A DNA stretch of 64,000 bases from Streptomyces sp. ALI-76-A (GTDB lineage: Bacteria; Actinomycetota; Actinomycetes; Streptomycetales; Streptomycetaceae), in NCBI RefSeq assembly GCF_030287445.1, contig NZ_JASVWB010000002.1, forward strand, positions 1,054,001 through 1,118,000. Reading direction: 5' to 3'. A model generated the notes under the pieces. It was not told the DNA's origin, did not search any database, and saw only the letters and a program-made list of their open reading frames with translations. Made by a program: the position numbers and the translations under genes. Each line of letters opens with the position of its first letter. Positions within the stretch are counted from its first letter, which is position 1. This document shows positions 8,658 through 17,067 of the stretch, piece after piece.

Positions 8658-8798
8658 TCAGTTGGAGGCGCTCAGGGCCGGGCAATTTCGGCGGACTTCC
8701 TCGCGGGCCCACTTCTCCAGTGCGTCGACGTGGGCAATTCCGGAGGAGCGCCAGAGGAACGGCGTCTTGCCGCCGCGCTCGATCAGCTCGGTCCTCAG
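8658..8798 (-). CDS. 46-residue protein with CTG start coupled to the AAA+ gene
   Basis: The frame RTELIERGGKTPFLWRSSG... ending ALSASN and TGA at 8658 has clear coding character. It begins at CTG 8796-8798, which overlaps the AAA+ stop TGA in a CTGA arrangement, the same geometry as the ATGA and GTGA junctions nearby. No ATG, GTG or TTG is available in frame. CTG starts are rare but accepted when reinitiation is forced by overlap. The protein would be a small basic/helical peptide of unknown role. Confidence 0.45.
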   Translation of the reverse strand: MRTELIERGGKTPFLWRSSGIAHVDALEKWAREEVRRNCPALSASN

Positions 8799-9877
8799 AA
8801 GTCGATGGAGTACTTCGGGGGACGGCGCAGGGTCACCGAGGCGGCGCTCAAGTCCTTCTTGCCGTCGGGCGACTTGTCGTCCTCGTCGCGGAGGTCGGTG
8901 AGCGTGAAGGCACGCGCCAGGAGCAGGTAGCCGTCCTCGGACGGGACGGCGTCGCGCATGCGGAACTGCAGCCCGGTATCGGTGTCCCAGTCGTTGATGG
9001 TCTGCAGGCTGTCGCTGTCGAACAGATCGACACGACCGTCGAAGACGTCGGTGTTGCCGTCATCCCAGACGATGTGAGCCTCGACCCGCGAGCTTGCGTG
9101 CTCGCTGCGCTTGATGTTCAGGTCCCCGATCACCTCGGCGAACGATTCGCCCAGGCGCAGCTCGAAGGCGATCGCGCGCAGGTGGTCGAAGTTGATGTCG
9201 TACTTCCGGGAGAAGTCGACGATCTCGGCTACCTGCTTCTCGGCCACTCCGGGCACCTGGTCGCGCAGGTAGGTGGCAACCGTCTCGGGCTCGGGGTAGG
9301 CGAAGCGCATGTGGTAGTGGAAGCGTCCGGGGCGGTTGAGCATGTAGTCGTTGACGCGCTGCAGCTCGTTGACCGACAGAACGTAGAGGCGCTTCGTCGT
9401 GCTCAGCCCGTCGAACAGGCTCAGGAACTGGTTCTGCGACTCGTCGTCCTCGTTTGAGAAGATCTTCTCGAACTCGTCGAAGACGACGACAACTTCGCCC
9501 AGCTCGTCGAGGAAGGCGGCCAGCCCCGGCGTGTCGTGCTGCACGAGCACGGTGGGCAGCTTGTGCTCTTCGCGCATCCGCTCGGCGAGCAGGCGGAGCA
9601 TGAGGCTCTTACCCATGCCCTTGTCGCCGGAGAGGATGACGCCGAGCGAGCGGTCCATGGCCGAGTAGCCGGTGACGATCCGCTGCACGCGAGAGGCGTG
9701 GCTGCCGTAGACGGTCTCCTCGGCGGATGCCAGCGGCTCCGTCTGGCGCAGGCTGTAGCCGGTCATCTGAGAGAAGGCGATCGTGTAGGTGGCCACGGGC
9801 AGATCAGCGAAGGTCTGCACGGAGTCCCCGTAGAGGCGGAACTCCCCGCCGGAGGCGACGATCGTGGATGCGGGCAT
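8795..9877 (-). CDS. AAA+ ATPase
   Basis: 360 residues from ATG at 9877; a GTG/ATG further upstream would add an Arg-rich N-terminus that does not look coding. Walker A is GDKGMGKS at about 84-91 and Walker B VVVVFDEFE at about 129-137, followed by a Glu/Asp/Asn stretch and LYVLSVNEL (sensor 1) and NRPGRFHYH (arginine finger region). This is a classic single AAA+ module, similar in plan to phage and plasmid ATPases that load or remodel protein-DNA complexes. After residue 270 comes an unrelated, beta-rich C-terminal domain containing VWDDGNTDVFDGRVDLFD. Substrate unknown. Confidence 0.85.
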   Translation of the reverse strand: MPASTIVASGGEFRLYGDSVQTFADLPVATYTIAFSQMTGYSLRQTEPLASAEETVYGSHASRVQRIVTGYSAMDRSLGVILSGDKGMGKSLMLRLLAERMREEHKLPTVLVQHDTPGLAAFLDELGEVVVVFDEFEKIFSNEDDESQNQFLSLFDGLSTTKRLYVLSVNELQRVNDYMLNRPGRFHYHMRFAYPEPETVATYLRDQVPGVAEKQVAEIVDFSRKYDINFDHLRAIAFELRLGESFAEVIGDLNIKRSEHASSRVEAHIVWDDGNTDVFDGRVDLFDSDSLQTINDWDTDTGLQFRMRDAVPSEDGYLLLARAFTLTDLRDEDDKSPDGKKDLSAASVTLRRPPKYSIDF

Positions 9878-9932
9878 GAAGACTTCTCGCTTTCGCGGGA
9901 GTATGTGGGTGGTGGTGGCAGCACAGCGGTGC

Positions 9933-10438
9933 TCAACGGATGGGCAGCACACTGCTGTCCGGGCGGTAGACGCCCTCGTTCTCATCGAGCACGGACTCGG
10001 TGAGGGTGACGGTGGCCGGCATCAGGAGCGTCGCGACGAGCGCGGCCAGGCGCTGCTCGTCGGCGAGCACGATCTCGGTGACGGCCCGGCACAGTGAAGA
10101 AGTGCTCGGCGCGCTCGATCAGGCTGGCCGTGCGGGAGGCGCGGTCGGGGAAGTGCTCGGCGACCGTCTGACCGGGTTCGTACTTGGTGATGACCGAGTA
10201 GAGCGTCTTGGGGGGCCGCGCTCTTCTTCGCGGTGGCGCTCGCATAGAGCTGGACGCCCCACCCGCGGCAGAGCTTGGCAAGGGCGTTGACGACCTCGTC
10301 CGGGGTGACGCAGAGATCCTGAATGTTGCTCTGCCGCTGTGTGATGTAGGCGTTGTGGAGATCGCAGATCTGGGCGGCCCTGGTGGCCGTGATGATGTCG
10401 GCCAGGACATCGGAGTCCGTGAGGATGCCGACGCACAT
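9933..10438 (-). pseudogene. unknown protein broken by two frameshifts
   Basis: Readable from ATG 10438 as CVGILTDSDVLADIITATRA... through QDLCVTPDEVVNALAKLC. It then needs a shift in the C6 run (G6 on the + strand, about 10210-10215) to continue as KTLYSVITKYEPGQTVAEHF, and a second near 10095 to continue as CRAVTEIVLADEQRL... ending VLPIR at 9933. All three pieces have coding composition and join into one protein of about 165 residues. The N-terminus is alpha/beta; no enzyme motif is recognised. Either a decaying gene or two consensus errors. Confidence 0.5.
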
Positions 10439-10612
10439 GCGCCGGCCACCTCGCCGGCGTCGATCAGAGCGCGGGCGGCGTACGGCGGCGCGGCGGGCCG
10501 GGGACACAGGGACGGAGGCGCGGCACGGCGGGGGACGGCGGACGGCAGGGCCACGCGGACCAAGCTGTCGACCGCGAGGTCTCGTGGTTCAAAGCCCGCC
10601 CCCGCTACGGAA

Positions 10613-10646
10613 ACTTCGGCCCCTGCAACGTTGCAGGGGCCGAAGT
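10613..10646. terminator. 34-bp perfect palindrome, likely terminator
   Basis: ACTTCGGCCCCTGCAA followed by CG-centred symmetry gives a perfect 34-bp palindrome able to form a very stable hairpin. It lies 60 bases past the stop of the small gene at 10708 and before the next leftward gene, as expected for a transcription terminator. No T-tract follows, which is usual in Streptomyces. Confidence 0.6.
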
Positions 10647-10707
10647 CGTGCGCGGGTCCAAGTTCCCGGCCGCGTGCCGTGAGGCACCAGCCGCCCCGGA
10701 CCCATCC

Positions 10708-10818
10708 CTACTCGTCGACGTCGAGCAAGGGCCGCGCGCGCTCCAGGGTCTCGACCTGAGACGAACTTAAGACGTCGTTGGTGTCACCGTGGCGGGCGGG
10801 CGGGGGCGGGTTGTGCAT
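10708..10818 (-). CDS. 36-residue peptide
   Basis: ATG at 10818 overlaps the preceding stop by one base (TGATG). The frame reads HNPPPPARHGDTNDVLSSSQ then VETLERARPLLDVDE and stops at 10708. A Pro-rich start followed by an acidic amphipathic helix could be a binding peptide. The stop is followed about 60 bases later by the strong palindrome at 10613-10646, so the end of the operon fits. No homologue recalled. Confidence 0.5.
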   Translation of the reverse strand: MHNPPPPARHGDTNDVLSSSQVETLERARPLLDVDE

Positions 10819-11240
10819 CAGCTCTCCGTCGCGGTCTGCGGCGTCGGGGAGTTGGCGCTGACGAACTGGAGGAACCAGTCGGGCACCTGGCCCAGCTCGG
10901 CGTTGTAGCGGGTCCAGATCTCCCGGACGGGAAGGCGGCCCAGGAGCTCGTTAGGCAGGACCACGTGACCCGTCACCTCGATGCTGTGCCAGCGGGGCGC
11001 GGCGGCGCCGTCCTGAAACCAGCGGATACGCAGGCGGGCGGGCCGGACGCGGTGGCTGTCCTCTCCGTCCTCGATGGTCAAGTCCGGGCCGCACCGGCCC
11101 TGCCACACCTTCTCGTAGGTCCGCTGCGGAGGCTTGGCCGTCCCCACGTCGTCGTACTGGACCACCTCGTCGCACCGCTCCGCACGCAGCGAGGGCGTGA
11201 ACGGCGCGGGCGCGCAGGGGATGTCGGTCGTCTGCTTCAC
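10818..11240 (-). CDS. unknown protein, about 140 residues
   Basis: An ATG exists at 11258, but GTG at 11240 is preferred because GGAGAGGAAG lies six bases upstream of it. The product has a polar N-terminus, then RTYEKVWQGRCGPDLTIEDGEDSHRVR in two stretches and a beta-rich middle (RLRIRWFQDG, HSIEVTGHVVLP), and ends GQVPDWFLQFVSAN. No catalytic motif. It is followed by a coupled 36-residue ORF and then a terminator, so it closes the operon that carries the RNA-repair genes upstream. Confidence 0.65.
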   Translation of the reverse strand: MKQTTDIPCAPAPFTPSLRAERCDEVVQYDDVGTAKPPQRTYEKVWQGRCGPDLTIEDGEDSHRVRPARLRIRWFQDGAAAPRWHSIEVTGHVVLPNELLGRLPVREIWTRYNAELGQVPDWFLQFVSANSPTPQTATES

Positions 11241-11319
11241 GTCTTGCTTCCTCTCCATCACAAGGGGCGGTCTGGGCGGGGTGCTGCCGGGGCGGTTCGC
11301 CGCGGCAGCAGGCCGGGGG

Positions 11320-11540
11320 TCAGGAGGTGGCGTAGCCCACGAACAGCCAGGTGCCGTCGGCTGACCGGGATTGCACCAGTCGGCCCCCGCTTGTCGCGGA
11401 TCCCCTCGTCGTCGGTGTTCAGAAGGTGCACCAAGTACTCCTCGGCGGCGTCCGGGGTCAGAGGGCTGTCCGCCACCAGGACGAAGTCGTCCTTCTCGGC
11501 GAACGTCCCGGTGTAGCCACGGTGTCCGAACTCGCTGCAC
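11320..11540 (-). pseudogene. small unknown protein with a frameshift in a G run
   Basis: The frame containing YTGTFAEKDDFVLVADSP and AAEEYLVHLLNTDDEGIRD is clearly coding. Just after DKR, a G5 run near 11390 must gain or lose a base to reach the natural end GRLVQSRSADGTWLFVGYATS at 11320. The N-terminus is uncertain: coding residues continue upstream towards 11560 without a normal start. It sits between the kinase/phosphatase gene and the gene at 10818. Function unknown. Confidence 0.45.
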
Positions 11541-11564
11541 GCTTCCGCCCTGGTGGCCGCGACG

Positions 11565-12473
11565 TCAGAAGTCGCCGTCGTCGACCTGAAGGACGGTCAG
11601 CCCGATGGCCCTCCACGCCTGGACGACCTGAGTGCGGTCGTCGAGTACGCAGGTGACGTTGTAGGTGTCGCGTACGTGGGCGTCGAAGAGCTCGACCTTC
11701 ACGATCGAGTCCTTGCGGGAGTCACCGGTGGGCCGCATGAAGGGCCCGTCGTACGGGACGCCGACGTGCAAGTTCAGCCATGCCTCGGTGGCGGTCCGGC
11801 AGCTGTCGGTGCGGCCGGAGAGGAACACGATGCGCTGGCCTGCCGAGTGCAGGGCCTGCACGACGCTGATCACCGGAGCGTTGGGGAGGTCCTGGTGCAC
11901 CCGGGTTTCATCGAAGGGGCTGCGGCCGTCCATCAGGGCGACGGTCCCGTCGATGTCCACCAGGACGGCCTTGGGGCTATCGGGCTTCGGCTCGTACTGC
12001 AGCCTCATCCGAGCGGCCGCGCGGCTTTCCTCCGGCAGGGGAAGCGGCGACGACTTCCCCGCCAGGAAGCGCTGGTGAAGGCCTCGGATGGTGTCCTCTC
12101 CAACGGACGCCTCACGGGCCGCGTCGCGCTCCAGGCACGTGTCCAGCGGTACGTGGGTGAAGTCGTGTACGTCGAGCGCGGCGCCGGCGCGGTTCGCGAG
12201 GCGGGCCAGGTCGCGGGCGACGCGCTGCGGCAGGTTGGTGTCGTCGCAGATCACGTCGTAGCCCTGGCGGAGCAGCTTGAGGATCGTCGCGTCCCGGACT
12301 GCCATCACGCGCTTCTCGGTGATGCCCTTGATGTGCTCGCTGGAGTCGAGCATGGCGCGCAGGTCGTCCCGGTTGACGCGTACCCGGCCCGCGCGGTTCT
12401 CGGCGGTCCAGGTGCGCGCCCAGGTGGTCTTGCCGCTGGCGGGCAGGCCTCGAGTGAAGTGCAGTGTGGGCAT
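11565..12473 (-). CDS. T4-type polynucleotide 5'-kinase/3'-phosphatase
   Basis: 302 residues, almost exactly the length of T4 PseT (301). The N-terminal kinase has the P-loop GLPASGKT (9-16), then NRDDLR around 34-39, matching the catalytic Asp and the Arg of T4 Pnkp. The C-terminal phosphatase has the DxDGT acyl-phosphatase motif at about 173-177 (VDIDGTVAL), FLSGRTD and CVLDDR. The enzyme phosphorylates 5'-OH and removes 2',3'-cyclic phosphate or 3'-phosphate, so it prepares broken RNA for ligation. Its ATG overlaps the stop of the RNA ligase gene (TGATG). In T4 the pair reverses tRNA cleavage by the host anticodon nuclease PrrC; the same role here is inferred. Confidence 0.92.
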   Translation of the reverse strand: MPTLHFTRGLPASGKTTWARTWTAENRAGRVRVNRDDLRAMLDSSEHIKGITEKRVMAVRDATILKLLRQGYDVICDDTNLPQRVARDLARLANRAGAALDVHDFTHVPLDTCLERDAAREASVGEDTIRGLHQRFLAGKSSPLPLPEESRAAARMRLQYEPKPDSPKAVLVDIDGTVALMDGRSPFDETRVHQDLPNAPVISVVQALHSAGQRIVFLSGRTDSCRTATEAWLNLHVGVPYDGPFMRPTGDSRKDSIVKVELFDAHVRDTYNVTCVLDDRTQVVQAWRAIGLTVLQVDDGDF

Positions 12474-13558
12474 CAGGAGTTGTCCTCGGTGGCGTTGACG
12501 GGCCGGATGTCGGCTTCAGGCCGCAGGGTGTGGAAGATCCGGGCCGACGGGTCGCGGCCGTCCAGGAGCATGAACAGCCAGGCCCGCATCGGCGAGCGGC
12601 TGGCGAGCACGGCGTACTCCTTGCGTGTCCGCCCCTCCGGCAGCGCCTCCACGATGCGCTGATGCTCTTCGAGGGCCTCAGCGAGGATCTCGTTGCACTG
12701 CTCCGCCAGTTCTGCGGCGACGTCCCTAACCCAGTCGTGGAACTCGTCGGGCAGGCCGTCGCAGATCTCGGCCACGGTGTCACCCGCGCCGAGCCGCTCC
12801 CAGACCGCGCGGGCGTTGAGCCCGGTGATGATCCGGTGCAGTGCCACGTAGTCGTCCTGCTTGATCTTGATCATGGTGTTGTCGTGGCCGGGGAAGCGCA
12901 GCACGAAGCCCTCGGCGCCGGGGCGCGGCGACGCGGCCAGGGCATCGGCGAGTGTGTTGAAGGCGAAGGTGTCGACGCGAGGGCCGTCCCACGGCAGCTC
13001 ATCAGCGGGCAGCGGCGTGCCGGTGGCGATGTCGACGCCGCCGAGGAGGACAAGGTCGTCCAGGGTGCCGTAGTCGCAGACGATCCGGTTTTCCGGGAAG
13101 ATGATCTCGAAGAGGTAGGTAACGCCGGGCTTGATCGACGCGGTGTCGGCGTAGCGCTCTTGCCAGATCTGCGTTGCGTGCAGCGCCTGCTCGGAGGCGA
13201 ACGAGCCACGGGGCGCGATGGCATGGCCGCCGTCGGGCAGCGGGTAGAGAATACCGAGCGAGCCGTCGAGCTTGTCGGTAACCAGGACCTTGTCGTCCAG
13301 GTCGAAGGTGCCCTCGGGGTGCTCGGAGTAGTTGAAGAACTTCGCGTACGGACCGGCGAGGATCCGCCCCTGACGGTCGGTGATCAACCCCCGGCACTGC
13401 CGGGTGACCTCGTTCCACTCTCGCTCGAACACGGCCTTCTCCGCGTAGTTGAAGATGCGCAGCGGCAGGGTGGGGTGGGTCTGCTCACGGACGTAGCCGG
13501 CGTCGAGGCTGCGGGCGAGAAGAGCGGGGTCGAGCAGGTCATCTATGTGGGAATGCAT
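12473..13558 (-). CDS. T4 Rnl1-like RNA ligase
   Basis: 361 residues from ATG 13558, chosen because AGGAGAGGC precedes it; T4 Rnl1 has 374. Nucleotidyltransferase motifs are in order: motif I KLDGS with the AMP-accepting Lys at about 96 (99 in T4), motif III FEIIFPENRIV near 150, motif IV EGFVLR near 216, motif V KIKQ near 231. A helical C-terminal domain of the Rnl1 type follows. It seals 5'-phosphate and 3'-OH RNA ends with ATP. Directly coupled to the kinase/phosphatase, it forms a complete repair pair. Phage origin is likely. Confidence 0.92.
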   Translation of the reverse strand: MHSHIDDLLDPALLARSLDAGYVREQTHPTLPLRIFNYAEKAVFEREWNEVTRQCRGLITDRQGRILAGPYAKFFNYSEHPEGTFDLDDKVLVTDKLDGSLGILYPLPDGGHAIAPRGSFASEQALHATQIWQERYADTASIKPGVTYLFEIIFPENRIVCDYGTLDDLVLLGGVDIATGTPLPADELPWDGPRVDTFAFNTLADALAASPRPGAEGFVLRFPGHDNTMIKIKQDDYVALHRIITGLNARAVWERLGAGDTVAEICDGLPDEFHDWVRDVAAELAEQCNEILAEALEEHQRIVEALPEGRTRKEYAVLASRSPMRAWLFMLLDGRDPSARIFHTLRPEADIRPVNATEDNS

Positions 13559-13686
13559 TGCCTCTCCTGAGCTGGGGCGGAATGACCGATCGTCCACGTG
13601 AGTCGGCGCTTGGCGCCTGCGGATTTCTCGGGGCTGGAGCGCCTCCATCTGTCGGACATGGGGCCTTCCGGCCGTCGTGCTGGCAG

Positions 13687-13834
13687 CTATCGCGGGCAGC
13701 GCAGCCGCTGCTCGGGCGACTCGTAGTGGTCGTGGAAGACGATCCTGGTCCTGGTGGCAGATGATCCGGGCGTAGGTGGCCGGCGGGCCGGGGGCGAGCT
13801 CGTCGGAGTAGCCCCGTGTGCCAAACGTGATCAC
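13687..13834 (-). pseudogene. small coupled ORF, apparent frameshift
   Basis: GTG at 13834 overlaps the stop of the 33-residue ORF upstream (GTGA). It reads ITFGTRGYSDELAPG... to ARIICHQDQD; the natural continuation IVFHDHYESPEQRLRCPR and TAG at 13687 is in another frame, needing a one-base change near 13745. The repaired product is about 48 residues, with His/Cys residues that could hold a metal. The 130 bases between it and the RNA ligase start contain no other gene. Confidence 0.35.
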
Positions 13835-13932
13835 GGCGTGCCCCGTCGGGCTGCTTCATTCAGGGATGTGAAGTGCGGAAGCCCGTAGGGGCGGGTGTTC
13901 TCGACAATCGAGAACACCTGCCCCTGCGGCAT
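13831..13932 (-). CDS. 33-residue peptide
   Basis: Starts at ATG 13932 just after the UvrD-like helicase stop; reads PQGQVFSIVENTRPYGLPHF... and ends ARRGTP. No Shine-Dalgarno sequence is seen. Support comes from its stop overlapping the next GTG (GTGA), as in other junctions of this element. Note that GGTGTTCTCGACAATCGAGAACACC around 13890-13920 forms an inverted repeat inside the coding sequence, which could alternatively be a terminator after the helicase gene. Confidence 0.35.
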   Translation of the reverse strand: MPQGQVFSIVENTRPYGLPHFTSLNEAARRGTP

Positions 13933-13952
13933 GGAGTGGTGGCGGCGGTTGG

Positions 13953-16751
13953 TCAGACGGCCGCAGTGACCGCAGAGCGATCGTCGGTGTTGCCGGGAGC
14001 AGCACTGTCGTTGTCGTCCAGGAGGTCCGGATCGATACCGAGGGCGCGAGCGGCGTTCCTCTTGTCGCGCTCGGTCAGAGCCGTCACGATCTGCTCGTAA
14101 CTGCTCTGGATCGGCGGGTTCTTCACGGTGCCGTAGCCGAGTACGTACTGGCTCTTCATGGCACGGGTGAAGGCGACGTAGAACATCCGCTTGACGTCCT
14201 GGGTCATCTTCGTGTCCTCCCTGTAGAGGACGACAGCGTTGTCGAATTCGAGACCCTTGGCACCGTGGATCGTCGAAACGACCAGGTCGGCCTTGGACTC
14301 GAGGTTCTTCCGCTTCCGCTCCTGGTTCTTCTGCTTGTTGATGTTCAGCTTCTGCTGGTTCCGCTGAATCTCGAAGGAGAGCAGGTTGTCGCGCAGCCGA
14401 TCGAAGAACGCCACGTGCGTGAGCGCGCCCTGGTGGCAGAGCGTGACCCAGCCGTTGATGGTCGCGCTGTTCTCGATCCACCACTCGGAGATCGTGCGCA
14501 GGATCGCCTTCTCAACGTTGGCGTTGGCAGCGTTCTTCGTCAGCTTGCCCATGTTGTCCTTGATCCCCTGGGAGACCACGAACGCGGCGTTGGCCGGCGG
14601 TGCCTGCAGGACGTCGTTCCAGAAGAACTTGATGTACTTCGAGAAGATGTCCGTGGCGTAGACCCGATCGCTGACCAGAGAGGCGACGTGGCGGTCCGGG
14701 TAGCGCTTTTCGAGCACATCCTGGATCAAGGACACCTCGCGGCGCGAGTAGGCCAGGAAGGCCACCTGCTCGCCCCGGTCCAGGCACTTGCCCACGTAGT
14801 CGGGGATGACCGTGTTACGCACGATCGCCTGCAGGTCCTGGGTGACGAACCCGGTGAGTCTGGCCACCTCGCGGTACTCCAGGGTGACCTTCTCCCGGAA
14901 CGAGTCGGCCGTAGGCATGGCGAGCGAGTTCGCCTGCAGCTGGATGTTGGCGAACTGGTTGGTCTCCAGGCCGCCGAGCACGACGTTCGCGAAGTCCAGG
15001 ATCTCCTGGTTGCTTCGGTAGTTCGTCGTGAGCTTGAAAGTCGCGAAGACCCCCGAGCCCTCCAGCGTGTTGAGCGCGCGCGGGTTCGCTGAGCGGAACT
15101 CGTACAGCGTCTGCGAGGCATCGCCGACGATGAACAGGGACTGAGCGTGCTTGGTGATGTACTTCAGCACGTAGATGAACTCAAACACGCTGTTGTCCTG
15201 CACCTCGTCGATGATGAGGTACTTCGACTGCACGTGGGCCGGCTCGGCCATGTCGTCGATCTTCTGGTAGCAGATGATGATCTGCAGCTCCAGCGACGTC
15301 TGCTCGATGCGGTCGAGCAGGGCGATCACCTCGTCGAAGTGGCTCTCGACGAAGGTGTTCAGGGCCGTGAAGGCACCGGTCCTGTTCTGGTCGACCTCCA
15401 GCAGGCGGTGGCGGAACGTCGCCGCGAACTGGCTGTTCGGGTAGAAGATGTCGATCGAGTTGATGATGGTGTCGATGGCCGAGACCTTGTGCCTCGGGTG
15501 GTTCATCGAGTAGATGTCGATGATCATCTTGGCGATCGTCATCGAGCCGACGTCCGGGTTCTTCTCCGTGATGTTGTCGGCTGCGGCGTTGGTGAACGAG
15601 AGCACCGTGATGTCCGAGGCGGGGACGCCGCAGGCTTCGAGGTACTTGATCCGTTCGAGGATCACGGTCGACTTGCCGGTGCCGGCTCCCGCCTGCGTCA
15701 TCACCAGCGGCTCGTGCGTGGTGAGCGCGTCGAGCTGCTGCTTGGACAGGTGGGGCGGCAGATTCGGAGGCGTGGCCGGCTGCGCAGGCACGATCAGCTG
15801 AGGCTTCATCTGCTCCAGGTGGTCGAGCGTGCGGTTCATCAGCAGGCTGAGGTTCTGCTTCGACAGCTTCGTGGCGATCCGGTCGGAGAAGGTCGCATCC
15901 AGCTGCTTGTGGATCTGGCGGTAGGCCTCCAGCGGGACGTTGTAGTTCTCCAGGTAGCGTAGCTGGACGGCGAGCATATTCAGCTGCTGCTCCGTCGGGC
16001 CCGCGGGCATGTCCTGGATGTAGCGGCAGACCTCGTCGGCAATCACCTCGGAGTCCCAGATCTGGGCCAGGCGCGTGATGCGCTCGTAGATCGAGTACTG
16101 GCGCATCCACTCGTCAAACTCATCGCCGAGGTTGGAGGCCGTCAGGCCGGCGAATGTGAGCACGTCCTGGACGTAGTCACGGGCGTTCTCCAGCGGGCTG
16201 GTGTCCCACTGCAGGAAGACGGCGGCGTCGTGGTTGCCGTAGCCGGCCGAGCGCGAGACAGCGGTCGCGTACTCCGGGTCGGGCAGCCCATTCTTGAAGA
16301 AGTACAGCTCCATCCGGTACTGGATGACGAGGTCGCGCGTGGACTTGCCGCCGGACTTGTCCTCGTAGAACACGAGCGCCTGCGGGGTCATGTCGAAGGC
16401 GACGTCCCAGTCGTCGAATCGGCTGGACGCGGTGTCGACAGCGAAGCGGTCGTCGGCGTTCGGGCTCGGCAAGGTGAAGGACCCGCCGGCGTTCAGAGCG
16501 CGCCGCGTGATCGGCGCGAGCGGGATCGACGTCGTGGTGATGTCATGCTGCGTCGAGCTCTGCTTGACCTCGATATCGGTGGCCATGGCGTAGGCGGTGT
16601 TGGTGGCAGTGTTGATCGGCACCAAGGACTCGTTGAGCAGGCCGATCTTCTTGCCGTTGCCGGTGAGCTTCGAGGAGAAGAACTTCGGGTCGACGGCCTT
16701 CTGAGCAACGGCATTGGCCGAGAGGTCGAGGTCATCAAGCAGGACAGGCAT
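13953..16751 (-). CDS. UvrD/Rep-type superfamily 1 DNA helicase
   Basis: 932 residues from ATG 16751 (AGAAAGG upstream; an ATG 48 bases earlier is less likely). After a 340-residue unique N-terminal region come the SF1A motifs: GAGTGKST (about 355), VLSFTNAAADNI (Ia), LIIDEVQDNS (II, about 515), VGDASQTLYEFR (III), TTNYRSN (IV), VSTIHGAKGLEFD (V, about 827) and MFYVAFTRA (VI, about 858). It would unwind DNA 3' to 5'. The unusual N-terminal extension may give partner or DNA specificity. The tail is acidic. It is the largest gene of the left core and fully intact. Confidence 0.93.
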   Translation of the reverse strand: MPVLLDDLDLSANAVAQKAVDPKFFSSKLTGNGKKIGLLNESLVPINTATNTAYAMATDIEVKQSSTQHDITTTSIPLAPITRRALNAGGSFTLPSPNADDRFAVDTASSRFDDWDVAFDMTPQALVFYEDKSGGKSTRDLVIQYRMELYFFKNGLPDPEYATAVSRSAGYGNHDAAVFLQWDTSPLENARDYVQDVLTFAGLTASNLGDEFDEWMRQYSIYERITRLAQIWDSEVIADEVCRYIQDMPAGPTEQQLNMLAVQLRYLENYNVPLEAYRQIHKQLDATFSDRIATKLSKQNLSLLMNRTLDHLEQMKPQLIVPAQPATPPNLPPHLSKQQLDALTTHEPLVMTQAGAGTGKSTVILERIKYLEACGVPASDITVLSFTNAAADNITEKNPDVGSMTIAKMIIDIYSMNHPRHKVSAIDTIINSIDIFYPNSQFAATFRHRLLEVDQNRTGAFTALNTFVESHFDEVIALLDRIEQTSLELQIIICYQKIDDMAEPAHVQSKYLIIDEVQDNSVFEFIYVLKYITKHAQSLFIVGDASQTLYEFRSANPRALNTLEGSGVFATFKLTTNYRSNQEILDFANVVLGGLETNQFANIQLQANSLAMPTADSFREKVTLEYREVARLTGFVTQDLQAIVRNTVIPDYVGKCLDRGEQVAFLAYSRREVSLIQDVLEKRYPDRHVASLVSDRVYATDIFSKYIKFFWNDVLQAPPANAAFVVSQGIKDNMGKLTKNAANANVEKAILRTISEWWIENSATINGWVTLCHQGALTHVAFFDRLRDNLLSFEIQRNQQKLNINKQKNQERKRKNLESKADLVVSTIHGAKGLEFDNAVVLYREDTKMTQDVKRMFYVAFTRAMKSQYVLGYGTVKNPPIQSSYEQIVTALTERDKRNAARALGIDPDLLDDNDSAAPGNTDDRSAVTAAV

Positions 16752-16904
16752 GTCGCTGCCTTTCTTGAGTGGATTGAGAGGCGGATTGATAGAAGGCATG
16801 AATCACGCCGCATAGCAATTCCTACAAGAGGTTAACAGCAAGTCGAATGCTCGAAGGTGAGCGAAGAGCACAGCGACAGGGCTGGGCCATGGGGGCGCAC
16901 GTAC

Positions 16905-16950
16905 GAACACGGGCGGGGCTCTCGTCAGCCGGCGAGCCCCGCCCGTGTTC
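16905..16950. terminator. strong hairpin terminator
   Basis: GAACACGGGCGGGGCTC and its exact complement (17-bp arms) flank a 12-base loop. It lies between the gene ending at 17068 and the helicase start at 16751, and would stop leftward transcripts before the helicase gene. Confidence 0.65.
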
Positions 16951-16965
16951 CTCTCAACCCACCCG

Positions 16966-17045
16966 TCAGGGGCCGTTAGGCCCCTGAGTCCGGGGTATGT
17001 GGCGAAGCCACGCCCCGGACACCGCGCGCTACCCAGGCGCGCGGT
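16966..17045. repeat. three adjacent stem-loops
   Basis: Three back-to-back hairpins: 16966-16987 (TCAGGGGCC arms, 4-base loop), 16988-17020 (GTCCGGGG arms enclosing a second stem GTGGC-GAA-GCCAC) and 17021-17045 (ACCGCGCG arms). Together with the terminator at 16905 they make four strong hairpins in 140 bases. Tandem terminators are the simple explanation; a structured RNA or a DNA site for a replication or nuclease protein is possible. Confidence 0.6.
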
Positions 17046-17067
17046 CGTTCATCAGCGGCAACTCACC

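Noticed and set aside
7296..8930. 544-codon plus-strand frame
   Set aside because: Shadow of the leftward 400-residue protein gene; low-complexity Gly/Val/Arg.
10540..10612. tRNA-like sequence (GGTTCAAAGCC followed by a C-rich run)
   Set aside because: The T-loop motif is there by eye but the T-stem does not pair, the anticodon loop would be 13 bases and no acceptor stem closes it.
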